From IMG/VR virus record IMGVR_UViG_3300025671_000370, positions 1 to 28,880 of that record: DNA of 28,880 bases; one strand, given 5' to 3'. The notes beneath the pieces are model-generated. The model searched no databases and was not told the origin of the DNA. It saw only the letters and a list, made by a program, of their open reading frames with translations. The position numbers and the translations under genes are program-made. The DNA comes from a virus. Of the stretch, positions 1-8,071 are shown piece by piece; positions within the stretch are counted from its first letter, which is position 1; every line of letters begins with the position of its first letter.

Positions 1-1268
1 TTATCCATTGTCTCAATAGACGCTGAAGATGCCGCAATCCAGACAGAGCCATCATAGATACGCATCTCGCCTTCAGTAGAGTTGAAGTAGAGCGCACCGG
101 TGATAAGGGCATTGCCATCGTTGTCGACAGTAGGATCAGAGGCTTTAGAGCCTAGGTAGCGATCATCAAAGCTATCGTATGATGAAGCCGCATTAGCCGC
201 TGAAGCCGCCGCCGCAGTCGCACTGCTAGCCGCAGAGGTTGCGGAGTTTGCAGAGGATGTTGCTGATGAAGCTGATGCAGTGGCTGAAGTGGCCGCATTA
301 GTTGCAGAGGTAGATGCCGCAGACGCAGAAGCCGCCGCATTAGTTTCTGATGTGCTTGCGGCTGAGGCTGAGTTAGCCGCCGCTGTAGCCGATGCCGCCG
401 CCGCTGTAGCTGATGTAGCCGCATCAGTGGCAGAGCCAAGAATAGAGTCTACATAGCCCTTACGGGTGAGTGTGTCGTCTGTTGTAGGGGTGGCAGTAGA
501 AGTGGCTTTGTTAGCACCTAGTGTAATGTCACCGGTCATAGTACCACCGCTGAGATTCAGCTTAGTGGCATCCTGTGTGTCTACATAGCCCTTGCGTGTC
601 AGTGTGTCATCAGTGGCAGGAGTGGCTGTTGATGTTGCCTTGTTCGCTCCTAGCGTGATGTCACCTGTCATTGTACCACCGGCTAACGGTAGCTTGGTGG
701 CAATAGAATTAGTGACGGTAGTGGCAAAGTTAGCATCGTCATTGATAGCCGCCGCTAGCTCATTAAGTGTGTCAAGAGCACCCGGAGCAGAGTCAATAAC
801 TGCGGTAACTTGTGCGTCAACGTAGCCCTTTGTAGCGGCATCAGTGGAAGCTGTTGGAGTACCAAGACCAGTAATCTTGTTTGTACCCATAGCAAGATCA
901 CCAGACATGGTGTCTCCTGCCTTGTTCACCTTCAATGCGTCAGCAGTGTCTACATAGCCCTTAGAGGCCGCATCTGTGGAATTTGAAGGTGTAGCAACAG
1001 TGAGTGTGCCAGTGACTGTCCAGTTGCCTGTAACAGTGCCTGAAGCTAACGTAGAAGCCCCTGTAACGCCTAGCGTACCACCTACGGTAGTGTTACCCGT
1101 TACAGCTAAAGAAGTGGGAGTAGTACCGATCTCAACGATAGTACCTGAGTTGTTTGTAAAGAGTCGCTTGTCAACAGTGTTGATGGCAAGTTCGCCAGTA
1201 GACAAGTCGCTTGTGGTAGGTACGGCTCCAGTAGTGGTGGAGCGTTTAATGAGGATGTCGGTAGCCAT
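1..1268 (-). CDS. Repeat-rich tail fibre-like protein, C-terminus cut by window edge
   Basis: The frame is open from ATG at 1268 to the left edge (422 codons). It starts MATDILIKRSTTTGAVPTTS, followed by GELAINTVDKRLFTNNSG, an N-terminal pattern common in phage tail fibres. Next come KGYVD-ended repeats of about 36 residues with GGTMTGDITLGANK, two of them nearly identical. An Ala/Ser/Thr-rich stretch of about 80 residues follows, then DDRYLGSKASDPTVDNDG and GALYFNSTEGEMRIYDGSVW, typical of fibre-type virion proteins. GGAATGGAAG upstream can serve as the ribosome site. The gene follows the capsid gene across a terminator. It probably forms a fibrous appendage; receptor binding is inferred, not shown. 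The C-terminus is not in this window unless the ends are joined. Confidence 0.8.
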   Translation of the reverse strand, partial: MATDILIKRSTTTGAVPTTSDLSTGELAINTVDKRLFTNNSGTIVEIGTTPTSLAVTGNTTVGGTLGVTGASTLASGTVTGNWTVTGTLTVATPSNSTDAASKGYVDTADALKVNKAGDTMSGDLAMGTNKITGLGTPTASTDAATKGYVDAQVTAVIDSAPGALDTLNELAAAINDDANFATTVTNSIATKLPLAGGTMTGDITLGANKATSTATPATDDTLTRKGYVDTQDATKLNLSGGTMTGDITLGANKATSTATPTTDDTLTRKGYVDSILGSATDAATSATAAAASATAAANSASAASTSETNAAASASAASTSATNAATSATASASSATSSANSATSAASSATAAAASAANAASSYDSFDDRYLGSKASDPTVDNDGNALITGALYFNSTEGEMRIYDGSVWIAASSASIETMD

Positions 1269-1295
1269 CTTCCATTCCTGTATTGGTGGGGAACA

Positions 1296-1324
1296 ATGAA
1301 AAGAGGAAAGCCCCCGAAGGGGCT
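1296..1324 (-). terminator. Intrinsic terminator after the capsid gene
   Basis: On the minus strand the sequence reads AGCCCC, loop TTCG, GGGGCT, then TTCCTCTTTT. It begins 14 bases after the capsid stop and lies just before the tail-fibre start. The interrupted T-run suggests partial termination, like the T7 terminator after gene 10, which gives more capsid than tail transcript. Confidence 0.75.
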
Positions 1325-1337
1325 AACCAAGACTAGA

Positions 1338-2333
1338 TTAGGATGGCAATGCCAATACAAATCCAGTTTCAGGACGCAGTACCTGTACACCGTACAGAGT
1401 GTCTGCAGTGTATAGGTTAGCAAGGTATTCTTGCTTGTACTGAGTCTGTGAACGAACAGCCATCTGCTCTGCAAGTACCATTGTGTCACGGTGTGCTAAG
1501 ATAGCACCACGAGTGTCTTGTACTGAAGTAGTAGCAGTGTTCTGAGTAGCTGTTTCGATGACAGGTACGTTTGTAGACACATAGATGTCAACACCGTACA
1601 GGTTACCGATCAAGCCGTTCTGTACGCCTTGCTGATTAGTGAAATCAGAAGAAACGTAGCGATCAATGCCGAGCATTGTCTGACGGGCTGAAGGAGGAAT
1701 GACGAAGAAACGTCCGTCCATTGGTGCATCAGCATCGTCCATCAACTTGATGAGTTGGCGGAAAGCAAGATCAGTAAATGCATCTGTGTCTTCCATTGTG
1801 TCATCAGCGTATGTAGCAATACCTGAAGAGGCATTCACGTAGTAGGCGTTTGAGTTTTCCCAAGCGTCTGGAGTGAATGTGCCGTCGATTTCAGCTTCTG
1901 TTGCAGAGCCATCACCGAAACGTAGACCAAGGTTGAACAAGTTAGAGTCAACTTGCTTAGCCAATGCGTAACCAGCATCGTCTGTGTAGAAACGACGAAG
2001 GCTATCGAGAGCCTGAACTTCTACGATGTCCTCGATCAAACGAGAGTATTCGTAGTGCTTGTTAACTGCAATCTGAACTTCTGATTCAGTGTTTGCAATG
2101 ATGGTTACCGCAGTGTCAGCCGCTTTCGCATTTGCATCGCCACGAGTAGGCTTAGGAATGTGAAGAGTGTCACCCTTCTTGCCTGACATAGGCATTTTGT
2201 TAACGAGGTTCGCAAGAACCAAGTTCTTTTTGTAGGCCGCAACGATTTCGTCGGACCAAAGTTCTGGGATAAAGGTTGCCGCTTCAGTTTTAGCGGTAAA
2301 GCCTCCTGCTCCCGGATAAGTTGCAGTTGCCAT
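1338..2333 (-). CDS. Major capsid protein
   Basis: 331 residues. The N-terminal part contains FIPELWSDEIVAAYKKNLV and ANLVNKMPMSGKKGDTLHIP, a pattern typical of podovirus major capsid proteins of the HK97 fold found in marine T7-like phages. The middle contains SRLIEDIVEVQALDSLRRFY, and the C-terminal half has ARQTMLGIDRYVSSDF and LYGVDIYVSTNVPV, also typical of this family. Start ATG at 2333 has the ribosome site AGGAGACTACTC upstream. It directly follows the scaffold gene and is followed by a terminator, the usual head-gene order. Assembly into the icosahedral shell is family knowledge; no catalytic function is expected. Confidence 0.92.
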   Translation of the reverse strand: MATATYPGAGGFTAKTEAATFIPELWSDEIVAAYKKNLVLANLVNKMPMSGKKGDTLHIPKPTRGDANAKAADTAVTIIANTESEVQIAVNKHYEYSRLIEDIVEVQALDSLRRFYTDDAGYALAKQVDSNLFNLGLRFGDGSATEAEIDGTFTPDAWENSNAYYVNASSGIATYADDTMEDTDAFTDLAFRQLIKLMDDADAPMDGRFFVIPPSARQTMLGIDRYVSSDFTNQQGVQNGLIGNLYGVDIYVSTNVPVIETATQNTATTSVQDTRGAILAHRDTMVLAEQMAVRSQTQYKQEYLANLYTADTLYGVQVLRPETGFVLALPS

Positions 2334-2354
2334 GAGTAGTCTCCTATAAGGCTA

Positions 2355-3155
2355 TTAGCGAACCCTTCCCTCTGCATAGGCACTGCGAATTTCTTCTGCT
2401 AATGACATGTATCGGTCTGGGTCAGTTTGCATGAGTTTAATAATATCAGCACGGCGATAAATCTTTCGACTTGGTGCTTCTGCAGACCCTTTTGTATTCC
2501 CGGTTGATGCCTTCTTTACTGAATCTTTACGAGCTTTCGTTTCTGTGTTAGCGGCTTCAGTCACCATATTCTGGCGTTCTTTCCAGCTACTCAGAAGCTC
2601 GTCAGCGGCTTCAAAATCATACTCTTTGTCCGCTTTTCGAAGCATTTCGATGCGAAACTTAGATTTTGTAACCCAATCAACAAATCCTTGATCACGAGCA
2701 ATGTTTTCGAAATCAGGGTGTGCGGATTTCAGTTTAGCTAATGCTTCCTGTTGACGTAGTTGCTGAGTGATGGTTTCAGCTTCTTTAATCTTAGGATGAT
2801 TTGCAATAGCGTGAGCAACAGCCTTTTCAGGGTCTTCGAAGAAATCTACAGATTCTTCAACTGTGCTAGTGTGGGCTTGTTCTTCTTTTGCGAGTTGTGT
2901 CTTAACGAAGTCGTCTACAATCTTTCGTAGCTCACCGACTTCTGAAGATTGTCGTCCAAGTAACTTTTCAGCTTCTTGATGCATTCTGACAACCTCTGAA
3001 ATGTCTTTCCCTTGATATTTATCGGGGATAGCATCTTCTGAGGGTTCACTGGCTTCTTGAGTTTCCTGTTGAGTTTCCTCTTCAGGCTCTTCGAAGTTGT
3101 GTACTTCTTCGTCGTTCAGTTCTTCGTCTTGGCTTTCGCTTATAAATTTTGCCAT
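2355..3155 (-). CDS. Scaffolding protein
   Basis: 266 residues and strongly acidic at the N-terminus (runs of EE, EPEEET and QETQEASEPSED over residues 8-45). Charged helical segments with coiled-coil character follow (about 50-200), and the C-terminal third is basic (KKASTGN, SRKIYRRADI). An acidic, helical protein with a basic tail located between portal and capsid genes is the normal profile of a T7 gp9-like scaffold. Its basic C-terminus would bind capsid subunits. GGAGTAATA precedes the ATG. The call rests on position and composition rather than a conserved motif. Confidence 0.85.
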   Translation of the reverse strand: MAKFISESQDEELNDEEVHNFEEPEEETQQETQEASEPSEDAIPDKYQGKDISEVVRMHQEAEKLLGRQSSEVGELRKIVDDFVKTQLAKEEQAHTSTVEESVDFFEDPEKAVAHAIANHPKIKEAETITQQLRQQEALAKLKSAHPDFENIARDQGFVDWVTKSKFRIEMLRKADKEYDFEAADELLSSWKERQNMVTEAANTETKARKDSVKKASTGNTKGSAEAPSRKIYRRADIIKLMQTDPDRYMSLAEEIRSAYAEGRVR

Positions 3156-3191
3156 ATTATTACTCCGTGCTATAATAGCATTATGGATATG

Positions 3192-3401
3192 TTACTTTCT
3201 AGCGGCTCTTTCGTGATCCCTTGCCCACTTATCGTCTGCATCCGGCCAACCGAATCCATTAAATTTCGTAGAGATCGGAGAGATTATCCGCTGTGCTGTG
3301 TCGCCGCATTCAGGGCAAGTAGCGAACTCATCAGAGTTATCTACCCATTGTTCCTCAATGTGGCTACATTTATTACACTTGAAGTCGAAACGTCTAATCA
3401 T
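3192..3401 (-). CDS. Small zinc-ribbon protein
   Basis: 69 residues from the ATG at 3401; a longer in-frame start at 3431 is possible. I prefer 3401 because GGAG lies 7 bases upstream and the ATG overlaps the end of the upstream gene by 8 bases. The sequence MIRRFDFKCNKC then CPECG gives two CxxC pairs about 20 residues apart, an FmdB/rubredoxin-like zinc ribbon. A basic tail follows (KWARDHERAARK). Such ribbons occur beside portal and scaffold genes in several T7-like marine phages. The function is unknown; metal binding is inferred from the cysteines. Confidence 0.75.
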   Translation of the reverse strand: MIRRFDFKCNKCSHIEEQWVDNSDEFATCPECGDTAQRIISPISTKFNGFGWPDADDKWARDHERAARK

Positions 3402-3633
3402 CGTCTGACTCCAAGATTGAATCATAAGCACTACGTATTGCTGTTTCGAAGTTAATTAGTCTACGTAGTGCTAAGCGTTGACCTTTGACTAAGTCAAGCT
3501 CTTGCTGATCTTTAATGTCTTCTATACGGAAGGCGTCAAAGCTCTCAGTAAGTTCTTCAATTAGTTGCTTCCAACCTTTTGAAGAGAACAGAGAGAAATA
3601 TGTTTCATAATATTCTTCTGTTTCTTTATCCAA
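3394..3633 (-). CDS. Small acidic protein of unknown function (TTG start)
   Basis: 79 residues, starting at TTG (3633) with the very strong ribosome site AAAGGAGG nine bases upstream. There is no ATG in the first part of the frame. It is rich in Glu and Asp and predicted helical (DKETEEYYETYFSLFSSKGW, LIEELTESFDAF, LDLVKGQRLALRRLI). It is the first gene after an internal sigma-70 promoter and overlaps the next gene by 8 bases. I do not recognise a family. Its position between portal and scaffold suggests a head-assembly or packaging accessory role, which is inference only. Confidence 0.75.
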   Translation of the reverse strand: MDKETEEYYETYFSLFSSKGWKQLIEELTESFDAFRIEDIKDQQELDLVKGQRLALRRLINFETAIRSAYDSILESDDD

Positions 3634-3677
3634 AAGAATTATCCTCCTTTCTGTGAGGTTCTCTGAACTATATAGTT

Positions 3678-3706
3678 AGTATAGCATACTTTTTTGTAAA
3701 AGTCAA
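3678..3706 (-). promoter_or_regulatory. Sigma-70 promoter for the head-gene group
   Basis: Minus-strand TTGACT (3706-3701), a 17-bp spacer, and TATACT (3683-3678). It lies between the portal stop and the TTG start at 3633. It shares the CTTGACTTTT -35 context with the late promoter at 7943. It would raise expression of scaffold and capsid relative to portal. Confidence 0.8.
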
Positions 3707-3724
3707 GAGCTTTCAGCAACTTTT

Positions 3725-5800
3725 TTACTGTTGGCGGTTCTCTTGGGCTTGCATAGCTCGTCTAATTGCTTCTGCATTTCCTGCATTTGCTTGTTGACTA
3801 GGCTGAGCTTCTGGTCTATTGTTTGGTATAGACTCTCCCATTCTTTGTTGGTTAGCATTTGTCACTCCTTGTGATGCTTTCTGGTTAATCTCTTGCTCCT
3901 TAAGATAGAGCTCTGCTACTTTGGCTCTACGCTGGAACTCTTTATCGTCTTCTTCACCGGGCTTCAGATTTGAAGATAATACTTTCAAACGATCTGTCTG
4001 AGCTTCGTATTCGCCTAATGGGATTTCTGAAGCAATCTTCTGAGCTCTGGCTTGAGACTCTTGTGCTTGACCATTGAATGCGTTGATCTGTGCTTGCAAC
4101 TGTGCCTGTTGTAGCTGAGCTTGCGCTTGTGCGGCTTGCTGTTGCTCTGGGCTAGGTTGTTGTGATTGACGCAGAGACTGGATCAAATCTTCACGGTTTG
4201 ATAAGTTCATGTGGTCAATAATGGCTTCTAGTAATTTAGAGTACATCGGTGAACTCTTGTCCATTGTTTGTAGCAACTGAACCAATTGAGTGACTTCATA
4301 CTCACGGGCAATGATGCCTAATGAGCTTGAAGGAACAAACTTGAAGTCATTAACAGGGTAAATCTCAGGGGTGTACTGCATGTAACGCCAAGCAGACTTC
4401 TCAATGAAAGGTACTAAGAAAGACTCTTGGAAGTTAATCAGTGTTCGCTTATGACGCTTAATAATTGCACCTAAGCCCATTGAGATACCGGCGGCAGTCG
4501 ATTGTGAATTAATTGAGCCCGGAATCCCTGCGGCATCGATAGCTCCGGTAGCCTGTTGTACCATCTGCATCAAATCTTTTGCTTGTGCAAATGAGAGTTG
4601 GTCTAGTTGACCAAACTGGAAAGGCTTGAGGATCTCTGACGGGTTACCGTTGGTTAAAATCGCTTTACCGGGTCTTACTTCCATTTTAGCGCCACGAGGG
4701 AGCCTAGAAGCGTCTACAGCAAGCATTGGGTGCACTGTCAATGCCAAAGCATCAATACGAGCACGGAGCTCAGTATCAAGGGCTTTCTGAGAGTTGAATC
4801 CTTTTTCACAGATTCCTCGTCCCCAAAAACGTCCGGGAACAGTATCCCAAGAAAACGCAACAATCGGACGATCTTGCATCATGTAGGGATTTTCTTCAAT
4901 CTTCAGTAGTTGACCGCCATTCGCCATGACGCAAACAACTTCGATGTATTCTTCGTTCTTACGATCTGATTCTGACTCATCCTCTAAGATATCAGCAATC
5001 TCTTCATTGTCGTCTTCTACCATCGCCATGTCAAACATGTAACGAGGAACTAGACCGTAATACTTAGTCAGTCTTACCTTGTCGTCTGAATAGATTGTTA
5101 AGTCTTGATCAGGCTCTAGGTCAGTGTCTTCAAATGTAGATTCAAGCAATACATCACGATAAACACCATCATTGATTAACATCTCTACCTGATGCTTAGG
5201 AACAAACTCATCAACCGCAACACCTAATGCAGACTCAATATCCGTGGCTACAGGGTCAATTAAGAAGTTCTGAGGCAAGATAGGCTTCAGTTTGACAACG
5301 AAGCGCTCACGTGTCTCAACACCGACTGCAGTGAGGTCACCGCCCATTGCAGGGCGTGTTGCAGGTTTCATCTCCCGCATTTCTTCAACAACCAATTCAG
5401 CAATACCAGTGCCAAAGACTGCAGAGTTTAAGATTGCTTCAGAGACTGACTTACGTACCTTAGTCCGTGAAAAGTCTTCGTCAAGTTGTTTTTGCAACAG
5501 TGCGATGTCTTGTGGTTGTTGATCTTGTACGTCATCCTTAATAGAGAAGAATCGTCCTCTACCGAATGTCGCTTCTTCCACTTCAGCAACAGCGGACTCA
5601 ACAGCTTGTTGCAGTGCAGGAGAAATGATCTTAGAGCGTTCTGATTGACGCATTACATCTTCTTGTGCCCAAATACCACGCCATAAGCGATAGTATTCAT
5701 CGAACTTCTCAGCGTAGTTAGACTCGTAATGGTCTCTCCACTGATCACACTTCGACATAATCCAACCGACTAGGGCTTGGTCATTCTTAGCATATTCCAT
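3725..5800 (-). CDS. Portal (head-tail connector) protein
   Basis: 691 residues. The N-terminal region contains YRLWRGIWAQEDVMRQSERS and SPALQQAVESAVAEVEEATF. The centre has VSEAILNSAVFGTGIAELVV, FLIDPVATDIESALGVAVDE, PIVAFSWDTVPGRFWGRGIC and FNSQKALDTELRARIDAL, all typical of podovirus portals. The region ATGAIDAAGIPGSINSQSTA matches the family's conserved stretch before the crown. The last about 140 residues are Gln/Ala-rich and helical (QQQAAQAQAQLQQAQLQAQ). The start is 1 base after the large-terminase stop, so the two are probably coupled. The portal forms the dodecameric DNA channel to which the tail adaptor binds. Confidence 0.9.
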   Translation of the reverse strand: MEYAKNDQALVGWIMSKCDQWRDHYESNYAEKFDEYYRLWRGIWAQEDVMRQSERSKIISPALQQAVESAVAEVEEATFGRGRFFSIKDDVQDQQPQDIALLQKQLDEDFSRTKVRKSVSEAILNSAVFGTGIAELVVEEMREMKPATRPAMGGDLTAVGVETRERFVVKLKPILPQNFLIDPVATDIESALGVAVDEFVPKHQVEMLINDGVYRDVLLESTFEDTDLEPDQDLTIYSDDKVRLTKYYGLVPRYMFDMAMVEDDNEEIADILEDESESDRKNEEYIEVVCVMANGGQLLKIEENPYMMQDRPIVAFSWDTVPGRFWGRGICEKGFNSQKALDTELRARIDALALTVHPMLAVDASRLPRGAKMEVRPGKAILTNGNPSEILKPFQFGQLDQLSFAQAKDLMQMVQQATGAIDAAGIPGSINSQSTAAGISMGLGAIIKRHKRTLINFQESFLVPFIEKSAWRYMQYTPEIYPVNDFKFVPSSSLGIIAREYEVTQLVQLLQTMDKSSPMYSKLLEAIIDHMNLSNREDLIQSLRQSQQPSPEQQQAAQAQAQLQQAQLQAQINAFNGQAQESQARAQKIASEIPLGEYEAQTDRLKVLSSNLKPGEEDDKEFQRRAKVAELYLKEQEINQKASQGVTNANQQRMGESIPNNRPEAQPSQQANAGNAEAIRRAMQAQENRQQ

Positions 5801-5801
5801 A

Positions 5802-7055
5802 TTAATATCCTGCTATAGGGTCTATGATTTCAAATTCCTCTTCCTCAAAGTCAACATAGTAGCTAACTTTGGCAAGCTGATCGACATACGCTAATGCATC
5901 AACTAAGTCATCATGCACTAACGGGTTTGGAAACTGAAATAGCTCATCCAAGAACTCAGTATTCCATTCACCCTCAGAGAGAGTGATTTGTCCATGTTCG
6001 AAGCGTCCTTGCAGAGCCCAAACAATTCTGTCTACCTTCTTTTTATTCCCGTGTGTTAGTTCTTCCACACGAAAGTAACGATTACCGCTTTTCATCAAGT
6101 CGGTGAGATAAGGGATTACTGCGTTCCTCAAAGCCCCTCGTTCAATCCCTACTGCAACCGGTTGATAATGGTCTACAGCCTCAAAGATCTTTCTGGCAGT
6201 CTTTTTAATATCCCATCGCCCTGAAATGATATCAGCAATCCACCAACCATTCATTCCAGCCTTCACAATCGCTATTGCTGTTTTGTCCAGTCTTTTCCCT
6301 TTACCGGTGGCGTTTGAAGCAACGTCAGCAAAGCCAGCTAAATCCACAGCAATATAATACTCACCGTCATCTGGTTCTTCGTTGCTGAATTGTATCCAGT
6401 CTTCTTTGAAGATCTCAGAACCCAATGCCTCAAAGCTCGCCATAAACTCCTGACGGAAGGCGTAGGATGACATTGACTTCTTAGCTGTGTTAATCTCTTC
6501 CGGGTCAAGCAACGGATTATCGTAGCTGGTAAAGTGCCATGCTTGATACGTAGGATCATCACTAAGCTCCGCATACTTAAACAAGTCATAGAAATGATTT
6601 CGTCCAAGCGGAGTTCCAATGAACAACGCATGACCCTTCTGGTCAGCAAGTGCAGGTCTCAGTACGGTCTCCCACACAGACGGTTTCATGTCTGCGTATT
6701 CATCCAATACCAAGAACTTCAGAGAGACCCCACGCATCGTCTCTGGTCTATCCGCACCCTTTAAACTAATCGTCGCACCGTTGATCAGTTTAATTTGCAT
6801 ATTATTCACATGGCTTCCTGAGATCACAGGATTACCAAGCTCAAGCAATGTATTCCACATAATGTCCCTAGCCTGACCCTGTGTCGGGGCTACGTAGAAT
6901 ACATGTCCTCGTTCAGTCTGCAACGCATTGATGATTAACATCCATGCCGCTAATCGAGACTTACCAGTTCGTCGCCCAGCGGCAACAATCTTAAAGCGAA
7001 CAGCAGATTCAAATACGTTTTGTTGCCACGGTAGTAGCTCAACATTAAGATCCAC
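5802..7055 (-). CDS. terL: Terminase large subunit
   Basis: 417 residues. The N-terminal ATPase has Walker A AAGRRTGKS (residues about 25-33) and Walker B FLVLDEYAD (D118, E119), with a coupling-type motif FIGTPLGRN near 145. The C-terminal RNase H-like nuclease has YYIAVDLAG (D238) and GIERGALRN, ending with HDDLVDALAY, the usual metal-binding acids. It is shorter than many terminases but has both domains. It overlaps the lysozyme gene by 11 bases. It cuts concatemers and drives DNA packaging through the portal. Confidence 0.96.
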   Translation of the reverse strand: MDLNVELLPWQQNVFESAVRFKIVAAGRRTGKSRLAAWMLIINALQTERGHVFYVAPTQGQARDIMWNTLLELGNPVISGSHVNNMQIKLINGATISLKGADRPETMRGVSLKFLVLDEYADMKPSVWETVLRPALADQKGHALFIGTPLGRNHFYDLFKYAELSDDPTYQAWHFTSYDNPLLDPEEINTAKKSMSSYAFRQEFMASFEALGSEIFKEDWIQFSNEEPDDGEYYIAVDLAGFADVASNATGKGKRLDKTAIAIVKAGMNGWWIADIISGRWDIKKTARKIFEAVDHYQPVAVGIERGALRNAVIPYLTDLMKSGNRYFRVEELTHGNKKKVDRIVWALQGRFEHGQITLSEGEWNTEFLDELFQFPNPLVHDDLVDALAYVDQLAKVSYYVDFEEEEFEIIDPIAGY

Positions 7056-7497
7056 GCATGATCTCTACAAGTTCTTCACCACGCCGTTTTACCTGACGAT
7101 ACCACTTCGAATCTACCATCTCATCAGCGGCTTTCGAGTAGTTTCCTTCATTGACAGCAGTAATCATATTCTTAAACTTACTTAAACGATTCCTTCCTAG
7201 ATTAAACGCCATGTTAACAAGCACACGTTGTACATTCTCAGGATGTGAACTAAAGTTCAAGAATAACGCACAAGCGTCTTCACAAGCGGCATTACAATCG
7301 ATATGGAAGACATCTAAGATTCTTTCATCAGTCACTGGAGATCCTACAGGCCAAGTAAACTCAGGATCAGCTTCAGTCACCAAGTGTCCGATACCAAATG
7401 TTGGTAAATGTTCTGAGTCTAAGTAAATCTCAGCAACATAGCCCTCATGCCGTATCAGGTCTTCCTTAATCAAGTCAATCAGATTCTGGGGTAACAT
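7045..7497 (-). CDS. Endolysin, GH24 (T4 lysozyme family)
   Basis: 150 residues. The catalytic spacing E18-x8-D27-x5-T33, within RHEGYVAEIYLDSEHLPTFG, equals T4 lysozyme E11-D20-T26. GIGH follows, and VLVNMAFNLGRNRLSKFKNM is the conserved C-lobe helix of the family. MADEMVDSKW-like and QVKRRGEELVEIM helices end the protein. There is no signal peptide, so export through a holin would be needed, and no certain holin is seen. It lies between the two terminase genes, overlapping the small subunit by 23 bases and the large one by 11, an unusual place for a lysin. It hydrolyses peptidoglycan at lysis. Confidence 0.93.
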   Translation of the reverse strand: MLPQNLIDLIKEDLIRHEGYVAEIYLDSEHLPTFGIGHLVTEADPEFTWPVGSPVTDERILDVFHIDCNAACEDACALFLNFSSHPENVQRVLVNMAFNLGRNRLSKFKNMITAVNEGNYSKAADEMVDSKWYRQVKRRGEELVEIMRGS

Positions 7498-7891
7498 CTA
7501 TTACTTCTCCTTCTTCAGAGTCATTTCCGGTGATTACAGTGTCTCCATTGACTCCAGTGATCGTAATAGACACAGAACTCTTACCATTAGACATCTTATC
7601 CTTCTCAAAGTAAGACAATGGCAAGACTCTGTCCATGCACATCTTCAATGCGGCCATCTGACCGGGATGTTCATCGTTCTGTGCAATATTAATTATTTTT
7701 GTAATTACAGCATCGCCTGAAGTTGCAAGTAATCGAGCTTTAAACTCGTTAATCCTAGCGGCATCGCCGGGAGGTCTGCCACGAACACCTCTATTACCGG
7801 CCTTCTTAGCCTCAATATCGGTTTTTCTTGGTCTACCTCGCCCTCGTTTCTTTGTAGGCTCTGCTGTTGTTAATTCTGTCTTCTCGGTCAT
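7475..7891 (-). CDS. Putative terminase small subunit with AT-hook-like N-terminus
   Basis: 138 residues. Residues 14-45 are very basic, with KKRGRGRPRKTD and GVRGRPPGD, two AT-hook-like GRP cores suited to minor-groove DNA binding. A helical part follows (FKARLLATSGDAVITKIINI, MAALKMCMDRVLPLSYFEKD), then an acidic beta-rich tail. It is the first gene of the leftward late operon, two genes from terL, and is of normal length for a small terminase. The role, recognising phage DNA for packaging, is inferred from position and DNA-binding composition. GGAG precedes ATG 7891. Confidence 0.75.
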   Translation of the reverse strand: MTEKTELTTAEPTKKRGRGRPRKTDIEAKKAGNRGVRGRPPGDAARINEFKARLLATSGDAVITKIINIAQNDEHPGQMAALKMCMDRVLPLSYFEKDKMSNGKSSVSITITGVNGDTVITGNDSEEGEVIDVTPESD

Positions 7892-7914
7892 TTAAGATTC
7901 TCCGTAATATCTAT

Positions 7915-7943
7915 ATGATAACACACTCAAAAGCAAAAGTCAA
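7915..7943 (-). promoter_or_regulatory. Sigma-70 promoter for the leftward late operon
   Basis: Minus-strand TTGACT (7943-7938), a 17-bp spacer, and TATCAT (7920-7915). Transcription would start about 15-20 bases before the small-terminase ATG at 7891. The -35 context CTTGACTTTT is shared with the 3706 promoter. Confidence 0.8.
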
Positions 7944-8030
7944 GCAATATTTATGCCAATTCTATTAAAATTGTCTTCAGTTGAATTTCTTTTTAGATTT
8001 TAGAGACTTATTAGTTCTCCGAAGATCGTG

Positions 8031-8069
8031 CATTTTAGCGTATTTTAGCGCTTTTTTGCTATTTTGGCC
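8031..8069. repeat. T-rich tandem 10-mer repeat (four units)
   Basis: CATTTTAGCG at 8031, TATTTTAGCG at 8041, CTTTTTTGCT at 8051 and ATTTTGGC at 8061 follow each other at about one helical turn. This makes a phased T-tract block beside the other repeats. Such blocks can bend or unwind DNA. Confidence 0.65.
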
Positions 8070-8071
8070 TC

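Noticed and set aside
152-439. 95-codon minus-strand ORF rich in Leu, Arg and Gln
   Set aside because: It is the shifted frame of the Ala/Ser/Thr-rich part of the fibre-like gene.
976-1299. 107-codon plus-strand ORF, Val/Pro-rich
   Set aside because: Mirror of the repeat-rich fibre-like gene; a compositional artefact.
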